In this document: in pieces, positions 37,854 to 45,455 of the stretch | How the letters are laid out: every line of letters starts with the position of its first letter | Position numbering within the stretch: position 1 is the stretch's first letter | Assembly (NCBI GenBank): GCA_902810705.1 | Contig: CADDYU010000015.1 | Span: 1 to 45,455 of the forward strand | Length of the DNA stretch: 45,455 nucleotides | Source of the DNA: Methylococcaceae bacterium | GTDB taxonomy: Bacteria > Pseudomonadota > Gammaproteobacteria > Methylococcales > Methylococcaceae | Reading direction: 5' to 3' | Translations under genes and position numbers: made by a program | Notes under the pieces: generated by a model | Seen by the model: only the letters and a program-made list of their open reading frames with translations | The model's database searches: none | Told to the model about the DNA's origin: nothing

Positions 37854-37883
37854 TAAGCCTCTTGGCGCTAATTTGTCATGGGG

Positions 37884-37939
37884 TTGCCGGGACTGCCGGC
37901 AATGGTTTCAATCCACATATTGAATAGCTGGATTCCAGC
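37884..37939 (+). promoter_or_regulatory. structured rpsA leader
   Basis: Two perfect inverted repeats lie before the rpsA ATG: TTGCCGG-GACTG-CCGGCAA (37884-37902) and GCTGGA-T-TCCAGC (37927-37939). There is no Shine-Dalgarno before ATG 37962. This resembles the E. coli rpsA leader, where hairpins replace the Shine-Dalgarno and S1 represses its own translation. Function here is inferred. Confidence 0.5.
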
Positions 37940-37961
37940 CGTTCGCCAACCGTATCTTTTT

Positions 37962-39632
37962 ATGAGCGACAGCTTTGCAGAATTGTTTGAAGAGAGCCTG
38001 GCCAAGGCAGAAATGCGTCCGGGCAGCATCATCCGCGGCACCGTGGTCGATATCGGTTCCGATGTCGTGGTAGTCAACGCCGGCCTGAAGTCGGAAGGCG
38101 TGGTGCCGAAATGGCAGTTCCTGGACTCCGAGGGGCAGATCGAAGTTCAGGTTGGCGATACGGTTGAGGTTGCTCTGGAACTGCTGGAGGACGGCCTCGG
38201 TGCGACCTTGCTGTCCCGCGATAAGGCGAAGCGGCTCAAGGCCTGGCAGGATCTCGAAGAAGCCCATGAGAAAAACGAGACAGTACGTGGGCGGCTGACG
38301 GGTAAAGTCCGCGGTGGTTTCACCGTGGCCATTGGCGCGCTGCGAGCCTTTCTGCCCGGCTCCCTCGTCGATGTGCGTCCAGTGCGAGATACCTCCTATC
38401 TCGAAGGGCGGGATCTCGAATTCAAGGTCATCAAAATTGATCAGAAGCGCAATAACGTCGTGCTGTCTCGCCGTGCCGTGGTGGAATCTGAATATAGCGC
38501 CGAGAAGGAAGCGCTACTGGAAAACCTAAAGGAAGGCGCCGTGGTTACCGGTACGGTCAAGAATCTTACCGATTACGGTGCATTCATCGACCTCGGCGGT
38601 ATCGATGGTCTACTGCATATCACCGATATGGCCTGGAAACGGGTGCGTCATCCTTCCGAAGCGGTGCAGATTGGCCAGGAAATCCGGGTCAAGGTGCTCA
38701 AGTTTGATCAAGAGAAAAACCGTGTCTCTTTAGGATTAAAGCAACTTGGCGAGGATCCGTGGCTCAACATTGCTCGCCGTTATCCGCCGGGCACCCGTTT
38801 GTTTGGCAGGGTCAGCAATCTCACCGATTATGGCTGCTTCGTTGAATTGGAAGAAGGTGTGGAGGGTTTGGTCCACGTGTCCGAAATGGATTGGACCAAC
38901 AAGAACGTCAATCCTTCCAAGGTCGTGCAATTGGGCGAGGAAGTCGAAGTCATGATTTTGGACATCGACGAGGAACGGCGACGCATTTCCTTGGGAATGA
39001 AGCAGTGCCGGCCCAACCCTTGGGAGGAGTTTGCCGCCAGCCACAAGAAGGGCGACAAGATCAAGGGTAATATTAAATCGATCACCGACTTTGGTATCTT
39101 CATCGGCCTCGACGGTGGCATCGATGGTTTGGTGCACTTGTCCGATATTTCCTGGAGCACGCCAGGTGAAGAAGCCATTCGTCAGTTCAAGAAAGGCGAT
39201 GAAGTCGAGACCGTCATTCTGGCGATCGACCCCGAGCGCGAGCGTATATCTCTCGGCATAAAGCAAATGGAGCAGGATCCATTCCAGAACTACCTGGCCA
39301 CTCATGAGAAAGGCAGCCCGGTGAAAGGTGTAGTCAAGGAAGTGGATGCTAAAGGTGCGATTATCACCCTGGCGGACAGCGTGGAAGGTTATCTCCGGGC
39401 TTCCGAGATTTCCCGTGATCGGGTCGAAGATGCCCGCACCCAATTGAAGGTCGGCGATGAAGTGGAAGCCAAGTTCATGGGTGTCGACAAGAAGAACAAG
39501 ATGATCACTCTGTCGATCAAAGCCAAGGACCAAGAGGATGAGGCAGCCGCAATCAAGGGTTATTCGCAACCCGCTTCCTCCGGAATGCCGACCCTGGGTG
39601 ATATTTTCAAGGAGCAAATGGAGAACAAATAA
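37962..39632 (+). CDS. rpsA: 30S ribosomal protein S1
   Basis: A 556-residue protein (557 in E. coli) built of six S1/OB-fold repeats, which recruits mRNA to the small subunit. Repeats begin near residues 20, 105, 190, 275, 360 and 450; several carry the [10 protein letters not shown] or [10 protein letters not shown] pattern with LLHITDM / LVHVSEMDW / LVHLSDISW. The start [13 protein letters not shown] matches the family; the frame extends upstream only into the leader. The sequence before the ATG (CGTATCTTTTT) has no Shine-Dalgarno. Confidence 0.98.
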   Translation: MSDSFAELFEESLAKAEMRPGSIIRGTVVDIGSDVVVVNAGLKSEGVVPKWQFLDSEGQIEVQVGDTVEVALELLEDGLGATLLSRDKAKRLKAWQDLEEAHEKNETVRGRLTGKVRGGFTVAIGALRAFLPGSLVDVRPVRDTSYLEGRDLEFKVIKIDQKRNNVVLSRRAVVESEYSAEKEALLENLKEGAVVTGTVKNLTDYGAFIDLGGIDGLLHITDMAWKRVRHPSEAVQIGQEIRVKVLKFDQEKNRVSLGLKQLGEDPWLNIARRYPPGTRLFGRVSNLTDYGCFVELEEGVEGLVHVSEMDWTNKNVNPSKVVQLGEEVEVMILDIDEERRRISLGMKQCRPNPWEEFAASHKKGDKIKGNIKSITDFGIFIGLDGGIDGLVHLSDISWSTPGEEAIRQFKKGDEVETVILAIDPERERISLGIKQMEQDPFQNYLATHEKGSPVKGVVKEVDAKGAIITLADSVEGYLRASEISRDRVEDARTQLKVGDEVEAKFMGVDKKNKMITLSIKAKDQEDEAAAIKGYSQPASSGMPTLGDIFKEQMENK

Positions 39633-39643
39633 TTTGGTGATGT

Positions 39644-39663
39644 GAGGGGCTACATGGCCCCTC
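39644..39663 (+). terminator. hairpin between rpsA and ihfB
   Basis: GAGGGGC-TACATG-GCCCCTC forms a 7-bp GC-rich stem 11 nt after the rpsA stop. The U-run is short and delayed (CAGCCATTTTAG), so it may be a weak terminator, an attenuator or a processing site that lowers ihfB relative to rpsA. Confidence 0.45.
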
Positions 39664-39686
39664 CAGCCATTTTAGGGAAACCCACG

Positions 39687-39998
39687 GTGACAAAGTCAGA
39701 ACTGATCAATCTCTTGGCGGAAAAATATAGCCATCTCGCGTTCAAAGATGTTGAGTCGGCAGTAAAGGGAATGATTGACCACATGACGTTAGCTCTTTCC
39801 TCGGGCGAGCGGATTGAAATCCGGGGATTCGGCAGTTTTTCACTGCATTACCGTCCACCGCGGATCGGGCGCAATCCTAAAACTGGAGGCGCTGTCGAAC
39901 TGTCCTCTAAATTCGTTCCTCATTTCAAGCCAGGCAAGGAATTGAGAGATAAGGTCAATCAATCTAGGGAAAAGGTTAAATTGACCATCTCCGATTGA
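39687..39998 (+). CDS. ihfB: integration host factor subunit beta
   Basis: A 103-residue DNA-bending protein of the HU/IHF family. The GTG at 39687 gives (M)[17 protein letters not shown], the conserved IhfB start, with AGGGA about 10 nt upstream; earlier in-frame ATGs (39642, 39654) fall in or before the hairpin. The DNA-contacting arm contains [12 protein letters not shown] with the Pro that intercalates, and [14 protein letters not shown] precedes it. The C-terminal tail is ~9 residues longer than E. coli IhfB. Its place right after rpsA is the standard one. Confidence 0.96.
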   Translation: MTKSELINLLAEKYSHLAFKDVESAVKGMIDHMTLALSSGERIEIRGFGSFSLHYRPPRIGRNPKTGGAVELSSKFVPHFKPGKELRDKVNQSREKVKLTISD

Positions 39999-40146
39999 AA
40001 GACCTGGCCATATCAAGCTAATGTGACCAAGCTTGGCATCTGCGTCTTCGGCTTCGTTCCCACCATTAAAGCGTTTTCGGATCTGACGAAAGGTAACCGA
40101 TGATCGGGAACGTGGCCCGATTAAGCTTTGGGCCCTGAGGACCGGT

Positions 40147-41078
40147 GATGGCGAAAGCCTATTCGATGGATGTACGGGAGCGGGTTCATAGCCGCCTGTG
40201 AAGACGGCCAGACCGCCGCGGAGGTGGTGGCGCGGTTTGCGATCAGTGCGTCGTTTATCGAGAAACTGAAACGGCAGCGCCAAGAGCGCGGTACGCTGGC
40301 GCCGAAACCGCACGCCGGGGGCCGCCAGCCCCGCCTCGCGGCGTACGATGAGGCACTGCGTGCGCTCCTGGAAGCGAAGCCGGAGACCCCCTTGGCCGAG
40401 CTTCGCCAAGCCTTGGATCTGAAAGTCCAACTCTCCACGCTCGGGTACCGTCTCGATCACTTGGGGCTGACCTTCAAAGAAAACACTCCGGGCCACCGGC
40501 AGGACCGGGAAGATATAGCCCTGAAAGGCTTGGCAAGCCGAACAACCCACGTTGGATGGATCCAGCCAAGCTGATCTTTATTGATGAGACCGGAGCCACC
40601 ACGGCCATGGCTCGACTCTACGGGTGGGGGCCTCAAGGCGAGCGGGTCATTGGGACTGTCCCCTAAGGCCCCATTGGCAAACCACGACCTTCGTGACCGC
40701 CTGGCGGCAGGAGGGTCTGACCGCACCCCTGGTGAGCGAAGGTCCCAGGAACGGCGAGCTCTTTTTGGCCTACGTACGGGAATTCTTGTGCCCGACGTTG
40801 GCACCGGGCGACATCGTCATTTGGGACAATCTCTCCTCGCCTCAAATGAGCGGGGTTCGCGAAGCGATTGAAGTCCAAGGACTATAGTCAAACCCTTGCT
40901 GCCTTACAGCCCCGACCTCAACCCCATCGAGCAGTTCTTCGCCAAGCTCAAGGCCTGGCTCCGCAAGGCGGGTCAGCGCACTCTTGAGGCGGTCGAGAAC
41001 ACGATCGGCGAACTCTTGAATCGGCTCACCCCAGCCGAATGCGCCAACTACTTCCGCCACGCCGGCTACGCCGTTTGA
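40147..41078 (+). pseudogene. IS630-family transposase, frameshifted copy 1
   Basis: Reads MAKAYSMDVRERV from 40147, then shifts frame to IAACEDGQTAAEVVARFAIS (helix-turn-helix) and continues to about 40510. Another shift leads to AKLIFIDETGATTAMARLYG, then WQTTTFVTAWRQEG...IVIWDNLSS, and a last segment YSPDLNPIEQFFAKLKAWLRK to the stop at 41078. The three DDE catalytic residues (FIDE, IWDN, PIEQ) survive, but at least four frame breaks or stops prevent a full product. Typical length would be ~310-340 residues. Confidence 0.88.
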
Positions 41079-41149
41079 TCCCGGGTGTACGGCAACTTGG
41101 AGGCGGCAGGCGAGGCCCGAACGATAGGGACGTGGCAAGGAGAGGACGA

Positions 41150-41640
41150 TGGCCAAGGCGCTTTCGCGGGATTTACGGGAACGGATCAGGGCCGCCTGTG
41201 ATCCGGGGGAACCCTCGAAGCCCGACCGGGCACGGGTGGAACTTCGAGAGTGGCTGGGCTATCGGTCCATCTCTCCAGGCTTTGACACCCGTTGCGGCGC
41301 CTAGGGCTGACGTTCAAAGAAACGCTAAAGGCCGCAACCTTATCGCCCGGGGATCGGGTCATCTGCGATCACCTGGCCTCGCTCCTGGGAACCGGGGTTC
41401 GCGAAGCCATCGAGGCGCGTGGGGCGATCTTTCTGCCGCTTCCCCCGTAGAGCCCGGACCTGAATCCCATCGAGCAGGTGTTTTTCAAAGTCAAAGCCGC
41501 CCTTCGGAAGGCAGCGGCATGCACCCTCGAGGCATTCCACGCTGGCGTGACTGAGGCGCTGGAACGCTTCCCGCCCGCGGAATGCGCCAACTATCTGCGA
41601 GGTCCGGCTATGCCGTACAAGCGAAATGAAAATGTTCTAG
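41150..41640 (+). pseudogene. IS630-family transposase, deleted copy 2
   Basis: A second, related but different copy. It starts MAKALSRDLRERIRAACDPG, loses most of the middle and resumes at LGLTFKETLKAA, then SPGDRVICDHLASLLGTGVREA, an in-frame stop (TAG) before SPDLNPIEQVFFKVKAALRK, and ends near CANYLRGPAMPYK. The segment with the first catalytic Asp is missing. It lies 72 nt after copy 1 in the same direction. Confidence 0.82.
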
Positions 41641-41711
41641 TAATTAAGCGCTTGGCCAAACGTACAGTGTGATTGTAGTCGCGGCTGTATATAGAGCATC
41701 AGGGAGTGTTT

Positions 41712-43952
41712 CTAGGGCGGCGATACAAATTCGAGTGATTGCAGATATCGTCCCAGTGCCTCATCCAGGGAGGGCATGATCCAACCCCGCTCGCTGGTCA
41801 GAGCGCAATAGTCCGGCCGGGGCGCCACCCAGCCGAGCTCGGCGCGAGGGCAGGAAATTACCCGGTGCGGATCGAGGTTAGCCAGGGTAGCGGCCCGACG
41901 CGCCCATTCCACCCAGCTAATAGCGCTGTCATTAGTTAAATGCCAAAGCCCCGATTCGGCATCGATCAAAAGGTCCAAGGCCGCATTCACCAGATCCGGC
42001 ACATAAGTGGGAGAGACCACGGCATCCTCGGCTGCGCGCCACAGAGAGCCCCTCGTGAGAGTCTGTAGAGTCTGGGTCACAAAGTTATGGGCATCCCAGG
42101 GACCAAAAAAAGCGCTCGTCCGGATAACCAAGGCCTTAGGCAGCAAGGCTAGTACCCGCTGTTCCGCCTCGGCTTTGGACCGGCCATATACCGAGAGCGG
42201 CGCTACGGGGTCGGATTCGACATAGGGTCGTCCAGTCCGCCCATCGAAGACCAAGTCGGAAGAGAACACCACAAGTCCGAGCCCTCGTTCGGCGCAGGCC
42301 GCCGCAAGAATTGCCGGGCCTTGACTGTTGGCCTGGAAGCAAATCTCCGCCTCATATTGAGCGTCATCGGTCCGGACATAACCCGCCGCGTTAATTACCG
42401 CCCAGGGCTTTACGATATCGAGCGCCGTGGCCACCGATAGCGGATCGGTAATGTCCATTTCTCGCCGTGATAACAGGCGGCATTCTAGCCCGCGCTGTCG
42501 GCAAATCCGCGCAAACGCTTGGCCGAGGGTTCCATTGGCGCCGGCAATTATGAGGGGGCGAGTCCGAAGATGCCAATTCGGAACGGATCTCGCTTCAATT
42601 GGCGGTTCAGCATGGAGCAGACGATTGGGTAGCAGCCACCAGCCGGGGCTGTCCAGCGCCGGACAATGGCTTTGGCCGGTGGCCGCAAGGTCGCGGATCA
42701 CTTGAGCCACCGCTGTAGGCCGTGGATGGGGCGCTCGCAGATCGAAAGCGCCCGGCTCGTAAAAGCCCTTGGCGGTGGTCAGCAAATGCACCCAGTCGTA
42801 TGAACCCAATAGCGCCCAGGCAGTGACGGCCCGTACATCCACGCCTTCGGCCTGTGCGGCATGGGCTTCAGTCCAGACGTACCATAGCCAGCGGACTTGC
42901 TCCTCGCGGGTACAACCCAGATGGGCCTCGGTAATGGCCAAAGGAATTCCATAGCGCTGCCAGGCTTCCATTAGGAGCCGGCGCGGCCCGGCGACACCTT
43001 CCCGCAATACCCGTACCGCGGCGGCGTCGGCATACCGGTGCCGGCCATTGCCGCCGCGGTCTCCGGGCGGATAACGATGGAACCGGTGATCCAGGTGGCG
43101 TTCGCTAGTGAGATAATAATTGATGCCGATGAAATCGGGGGGGCAGGGCTCGGCGCAAAGATCCTGCCAGTCATCGCCCAGCCCGCGGGAGCTCTGAAGG
43201 TATTCCCACAACGGGTGACCGGGCCGCACCCAGCCGCAGAGTAGATCCCAGCTTAGCCAGCGGCGATGGTTCTCGAACTCGGCCTGGTAAGCCAGCGGCC
43301 GGGTTGAATAAGTCTTGCCGAGATCGTCGGTTTGGATCAGCCGGGCCTCCGGCGCCACCCGGCGGATAGCCGCCATGGCGGCCGCCGTTGCCCGACACTG
43401 GTTCAGCAGACAACGGACGAAGCTTCGGTCGTCGCGGGCATGGGGGTGCCAATGGCCATATAAGCCGCTGAAGCGGGCCGTGGTGAGGGGTTCGTTGACG
43501 GGCGTGTAGTCCTCGATCCACGGATAACGCTCGGCCACCGCTTGGGCGTATTCCGCCAATCCGGTGACGAAGCCCGGGTCGTCCAGTTGCGTGTGAGCAG
43601 GGCCGCTACCATGATGGACCAGGCCGACGATCGGCCGGATTCCGAGTTCCCGCAGTCGCCCGAGCCGCTCATCCGCCCAGCCCCAATCCGCCTGGTCGAT
43701 GCCTCGGGGCGCCACCCGCTCCCACAGCACCGGATAGCGCAGCGTAGTCAGCCCCAAGGCCCGGAAGCGATCCAAGTCCTCGATCCGCCGAGCATGACCG
43801 CTCCTTTCCAACTGGTCGAAGAATCGATCGCCAATGCGATTGACAGTGCATTCCACCCCTCCCCAAAGGGCCAGCCCAGGGTAGCTTTGGGTCGGGCGCT
43901 CCAGAGAAGCCAAGAGCGGCCTTAGTGTTTCACTACTACTCGTATCGCTCAA
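41712..43952 (-). CDS. glycosidase (GH1-like) / RmlD-like reductase fusion
   Basis: A ~746-residue two-domain protein. Residues ~20-430 form a TIM-barrel glycosidase-like domain: acid/base Asn153-Glu154 in YTPVNEP and a candidate nucleophile Glu342 in LAITEAH. Residues ~465-746 form an extended short-chain dehydrogenase of the dTDP-4-dehydrorhamnose reductase type: GANGTLGQ (471-478), MDITDP, INAAGYVRTDDAQ, VFSSDLVFDG and YGRSK (Tyr589, Lys593). No ATG fits; a TTG at 43952 has GGAG 7 nt upstream and is preferred to the TTG at 43988, which has none. No signal peptide is seen, so it is cytoplasmic. Such fusions occur in other proteobacteria, but I know no established reaction. It lies 92 nt after the next glycosidase-like gene. 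Confidence 0.88.
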   Translation of the reverse strand: MSDTSSSETLRPLLASLERPTQSYPGLALWGGVECTVNRIGDRFFDQLERSGHARRIEDLDRFRALGLTTLRYPVLWERVAPRGIDQADWGWADERLGRLRELGIRPIVGLVHHGSGPAHTQLDDPGFVTGLAEYAQAVAERYPWIEDYTPVNEPLTTARFSGLYGHWHPHARDDRSFVRCLLNQCRATAAAMAAIRRVAPEARLIQTDDLGKTYSTRPLAYQAEFENHRRWLSWDLLCGWVRPGHPLWEYLQSSRGLGDDWQDLCAEPCPPDFIGINYYLTSERHLDHRFHRYPPGDRGGNGRHRYADAAAVRVLREGVAGPRRLLMEAWQRYGIPLAITEAHLGCTREEQVRWLWYVWTEAHAAQAEGVDVRAVTAWALLGSYDWVHLLTTAKGFYEPGAFDLRAPHPRPTAVAQVIRDLAATGQSHCPALDSPGWWLLPNRLLHAEPPIEARSVPNWHLRTRPLIIAGANGTLGQAFARICRQRGLECRLLSRREMDITDPLSVATALDIVKPWAVINAAGYVRTDDAQYEAEICFQANSQGPAILAAACAERGLGLVVFSSDLVFDGRTGRPYVESDPVAPLSVYGRSKAEAEQRVLALLPKALVIRTSAFFGPWDAHNFVTQTLQTLTRGSLWRAAEDAVVSPTYVPDLVNAALDLLIDAESGLWHLTNDSAISWVEWARRAATLANLDPHRVISCPRAELGWVAPRPDYCALTSERGWIMPSLDEALGRYLQSLEFVSPP

Positions 43953-44044
43953 TTCTTTTCTCCGGGAGTTTTTGCCTTCGCGGCTCAAGGAGTGGGACAG
44001 TCCGACCCCGCGCCGAGTGGCCTATGGCAAGCCTCAGAGTTGCT

Positions 44045-45202
44045 CTAACGGCCGAGAAGCCGCTGCGTTTCCCGGAGGTCCGCCCAATAGGGCTGATTGA
44101 TGACCCGCTGCAGCCGTCCGTCTTCGTCGGGCACTAAATCCCATAGACCGCTGTTGTGCCAATGGGAGTCGTTATCCCAGTCGGTCCGGTCGATGATTGG
44201 GTACAGGCAGATACCTTCGATGGGAATGCCTAGGCGCTGTGCTAGGTCGACTTCCGCGCCGATCTCGCGAATCCATTGTCCGCGACCCACGCCGACATGG
44301 CTGGTCTCGCCGATGAGAAGAGGCGTTCGGTAGCGTTCATAGACCTCCTGCAACAAGCGGTGCAGGGGCTGGCGCCGGGGATCCTCCAAGTGCCAATGAA
44401 GCCGGTCTTGAGTCAGGCATTCCCATTGGTTGCAGTGATAGTAATTGACGCCAATGAGGTCGAGATACTTGGGGTCGCCGCCCAGGTCCTCGTCGCGGGA
44501 GCCCCGCAGCATGTCCCAAGCCTCGAACATTGAGTCCCGCTCGGCCCGCGCGGCTTCCGCTAAATCGGGCCGGTCGGGCGGTGCGATGACATGGATCAGG
44601 GGATCGATATGGACGATTCGGGCGCGAGGGTCTACGTCCCATATCGCCTCGATGGCGGCAATGGCCGCCCGGACCAACTGGCGTTTCAGTTCATGATCCC
44701 GGCCGCCAGCGCAAGCCGGATAAGGATGCATGAGCCCGCTGCAGCAGACCGCCCAGCAGATGAACGAGATCTCGTTCACCGGCGAATACAGCGGCGGCCA
44801 CTCGCTATGATCGGCGATGAACCGCGCCGCCGCGCCGGAGAACCGCGCGAACCGGTCGACAAACGCTGGCGACAGGAGGTCGAGATCCTCGGGCCAGCCA
44901 TAATGGCACAACGTCCAGATCACCTGCACGCCGTACCGGTTGGCTGCCTGCAGCATCGGTATCGCCGAACCGAAGTCGAAGCGACCGGCTCGCTCGATCA
45001 AGGGCCAGCGCAGGCTCTCCCTCGCCACCTGGATGCCTACCTCGGAGAGCCGAGCGTAATCTTCATCCACGTACAGGTCGTGCTGAGTGGCGGCGACCAT
45101 GTCCAGGCGCTGCCCCAGGGAATTGATGTGGCAGGCGCCCTCGAAGCCGCCCATCCAGAAAGATCGGAACATTGAATCCGCGGTGTCATCCTTGCTCCGC
45201 AT
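44045..45202 (-). CDS. GH1/GH5-like glycosidase-related protein
   Basis: A 385-residue TIM-barrel protein: MFRSFWMGGFEGACHIN near the start, Glu144 in LYSPVNEISF as likely acid/base, DLIGVNYYH, and Glu299 in LLIGETSHVG as likely nucleophile. It resembles the glycosidase domain of its neighbour but is not fused to a reductase. No signal peptide is seen; the ATG at 45202 has AGGAAG upstream. Substrate unknown; the family ranges over beta-glucosidases and relatives, and a non-hydrolytic role cannot be excluded. It is probably in one operon with the fusion gene and the gene at the edge. Confidence 0.85.
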   Translation of the reverse strand: MRSKDDTADSMFRSFWMGGFEGACHINSLGQRLDMVAATQHDLYVDEDYARLSEVGIQVARESLRWPLIERAGRFDFGSAIPMLQAANRYGVQVIWTLCHYGWPEDLDLLSPAFVDRFARFSGAAARFIADHSEWPPLYSPVNEISFICWAVCCSGLMHPYPACAGGRDHELKRQLVRAAIAAIEAIWDVDPRARIVHIDPLIHVIAPPDRPDLAEAARAERDSMFEAWDMLRGSRDEDLGGDPKYLDLIGVNYYHCNQWECLTQDRLHWHLEDPRRQPLHRLLQEVYERYRTPLLIGETSHVGVGRGQWIREIGAEVDLAQRLGIPIEGICLYPIIDRTDWDNDSHWHNSGLWDLVPDEDGRLQRVINQPYWADLRETQRLLGR

Positions 45203-45271
45203 AGTTTACTTCCTTGCCTCTGCGTTTCGCTTTTTACCTTTCCCCCTTTCCCGCCACCAAACCTTGGTAAT

Positions 45272-45455
45272 CTATTTCGCGGTTGACGGAGTTTCCTCCC
45301 GCGTGGACGCTGCCTTGGTCCTTGCCCGCTCCCGTGCTTTTGCGGTGTGGGCGGCGCGTTGGCCGGCGAGGAAGGCATGGTCGGAGTTGTAGTACTCCCA
45401 CTCGCTATAGCGCCCGGCCAGGAGAATGTCCTGCTCGGCCAGCCAGTCGCGAATG
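45272..45455 (-). CDS. C-terminus of probable FAD-dependent protein (partial)
   Basis: Only the last ~60 codons are in the window; the frame reads in from the right edge. IRDWLAEQDILLAGRYSEWE followed by YYNSDHAFLAGQRAA resembles the final FAD-contacting segment of amine-oxidase or protoporphyrinogen-oxidase-like and UDP-galactopyranose mutase-like flavoproteins (aGR-x-W-x-YYN pattern with the helix after it). The tail is basic and low complexity. It stops 69 nt before the glycosidase-like gene on the same strand, so it would be transcribed ahead of it. The specific enzyme cannot be told from this fragment. Confidence 0.6.
   Translation of the reverse strand, partial: IRDWLAEQDILLAGRYSEWEYYNSDHAFLAGQRAAHTAKARERARTKAASTREETPSTAK

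Larger units (their letters stand above)
40100..41660 (+). mobile_element. tandem remnants of two IS630-like elements
   Basis: Approximate span of the two decayed transposase copies. Terminal inverted repeats and TA target duplications were not identified by eye, so the edges are uncertain. The block separates the conserved ihfB end of the housekeeping cluster from the accessory sugar-related genes. Confidence 0.6.

Noticed and set aside
1..45455. CRISPR arrays, tRNA, rRNA, prophage or conjugation genes
   Set aside because: Reading through the intergenic regions showed no regularly spaced repeats, no cloverleaf-like tRNA and no phage or transfer proteins.

Overview
The window is GC-rich, densely coded DNA from a gammaproteobacterium. 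The best evidence is the plus-strand block gyrA-serC-serA-pheA-hisC-tyrA-aroA-cmk-rpsA-ihfB, an order typical of gammaproteobacteria such as pseudomonads and methanotrophs. A short ACT-type serA between serC and pheA, a K+-dependent-type membrane pyrophosphatase and a KaiC-like protein would fit a Methylococcales-like host, but that placement is inference.

Layout. 1-272 is the end of a 3-hydroxybutyrate dehydrogenase-like gene, followed by a truncated flavoprotein fragment. 400-11612 (minus strand) is a nitrogen-assimilation operon: riboswitch, ABC importer (binding protein, permease, ATPase), two DUF1989 proteins, a 1200-residue biotin carboxylase, allophanate hydrolase, and probably an outer-membrane porin. 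By homology most of it would be labelled urea carboxylase/urea amidolyase. However, a clear guanidine-I (ykkC) riboswitch lies on the leader (about 11511-11612, minus strand). That makes guanidine the likely substrate: guanidine to carboxyguanidine to allophanate to ammonia and CO2. 12143-12301 is a small exported peptide. 12578-14752 is hppA. 15702-17738 is an FtsH paralogue with an extended N-terminus.

17969-27111 (minus strand) carries a radical SAM protein of unknown substrate, a GT4 glycosyltransferase, a beta-carbonic anhydrase, aminopeptidase N, and a two-gene unit of KaiC-like ATPase plus GAF histidine kinase whose N-terminal receiver-like domain seems to lack the phospho-acceptor Asp. 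27621-39998 (plus strand) is the gyrA-to-ihfB block, serving DNA topology, serine and aromatic amino acid synthesis, nucleotide supply and translation. It has three tight overlaps, two tiny unannotated ORFs between serC and serA, and a structured rpsA leader without a Shine-Dalgarno sequence.

40140-41640 holds two decayed IS630-family copies. Beyond them (41712-45455, minus strand) lies an accessory sugar-related cluster: a glycosidase/RmlD-like reductase fusion, a second glycosidase-like protein, and the end of a probable FAD-dependent protein cut by the window edge.

The most interesting items are the guanidine re-reading of the urea operon, the fused glycosidase-reductase cluster, the KaiC/kinase pair, and the tiny ORFs before serA. 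I did not find a clearly unprecedented system. Boundaries and motifs were read by eye, with no database or alignment run.
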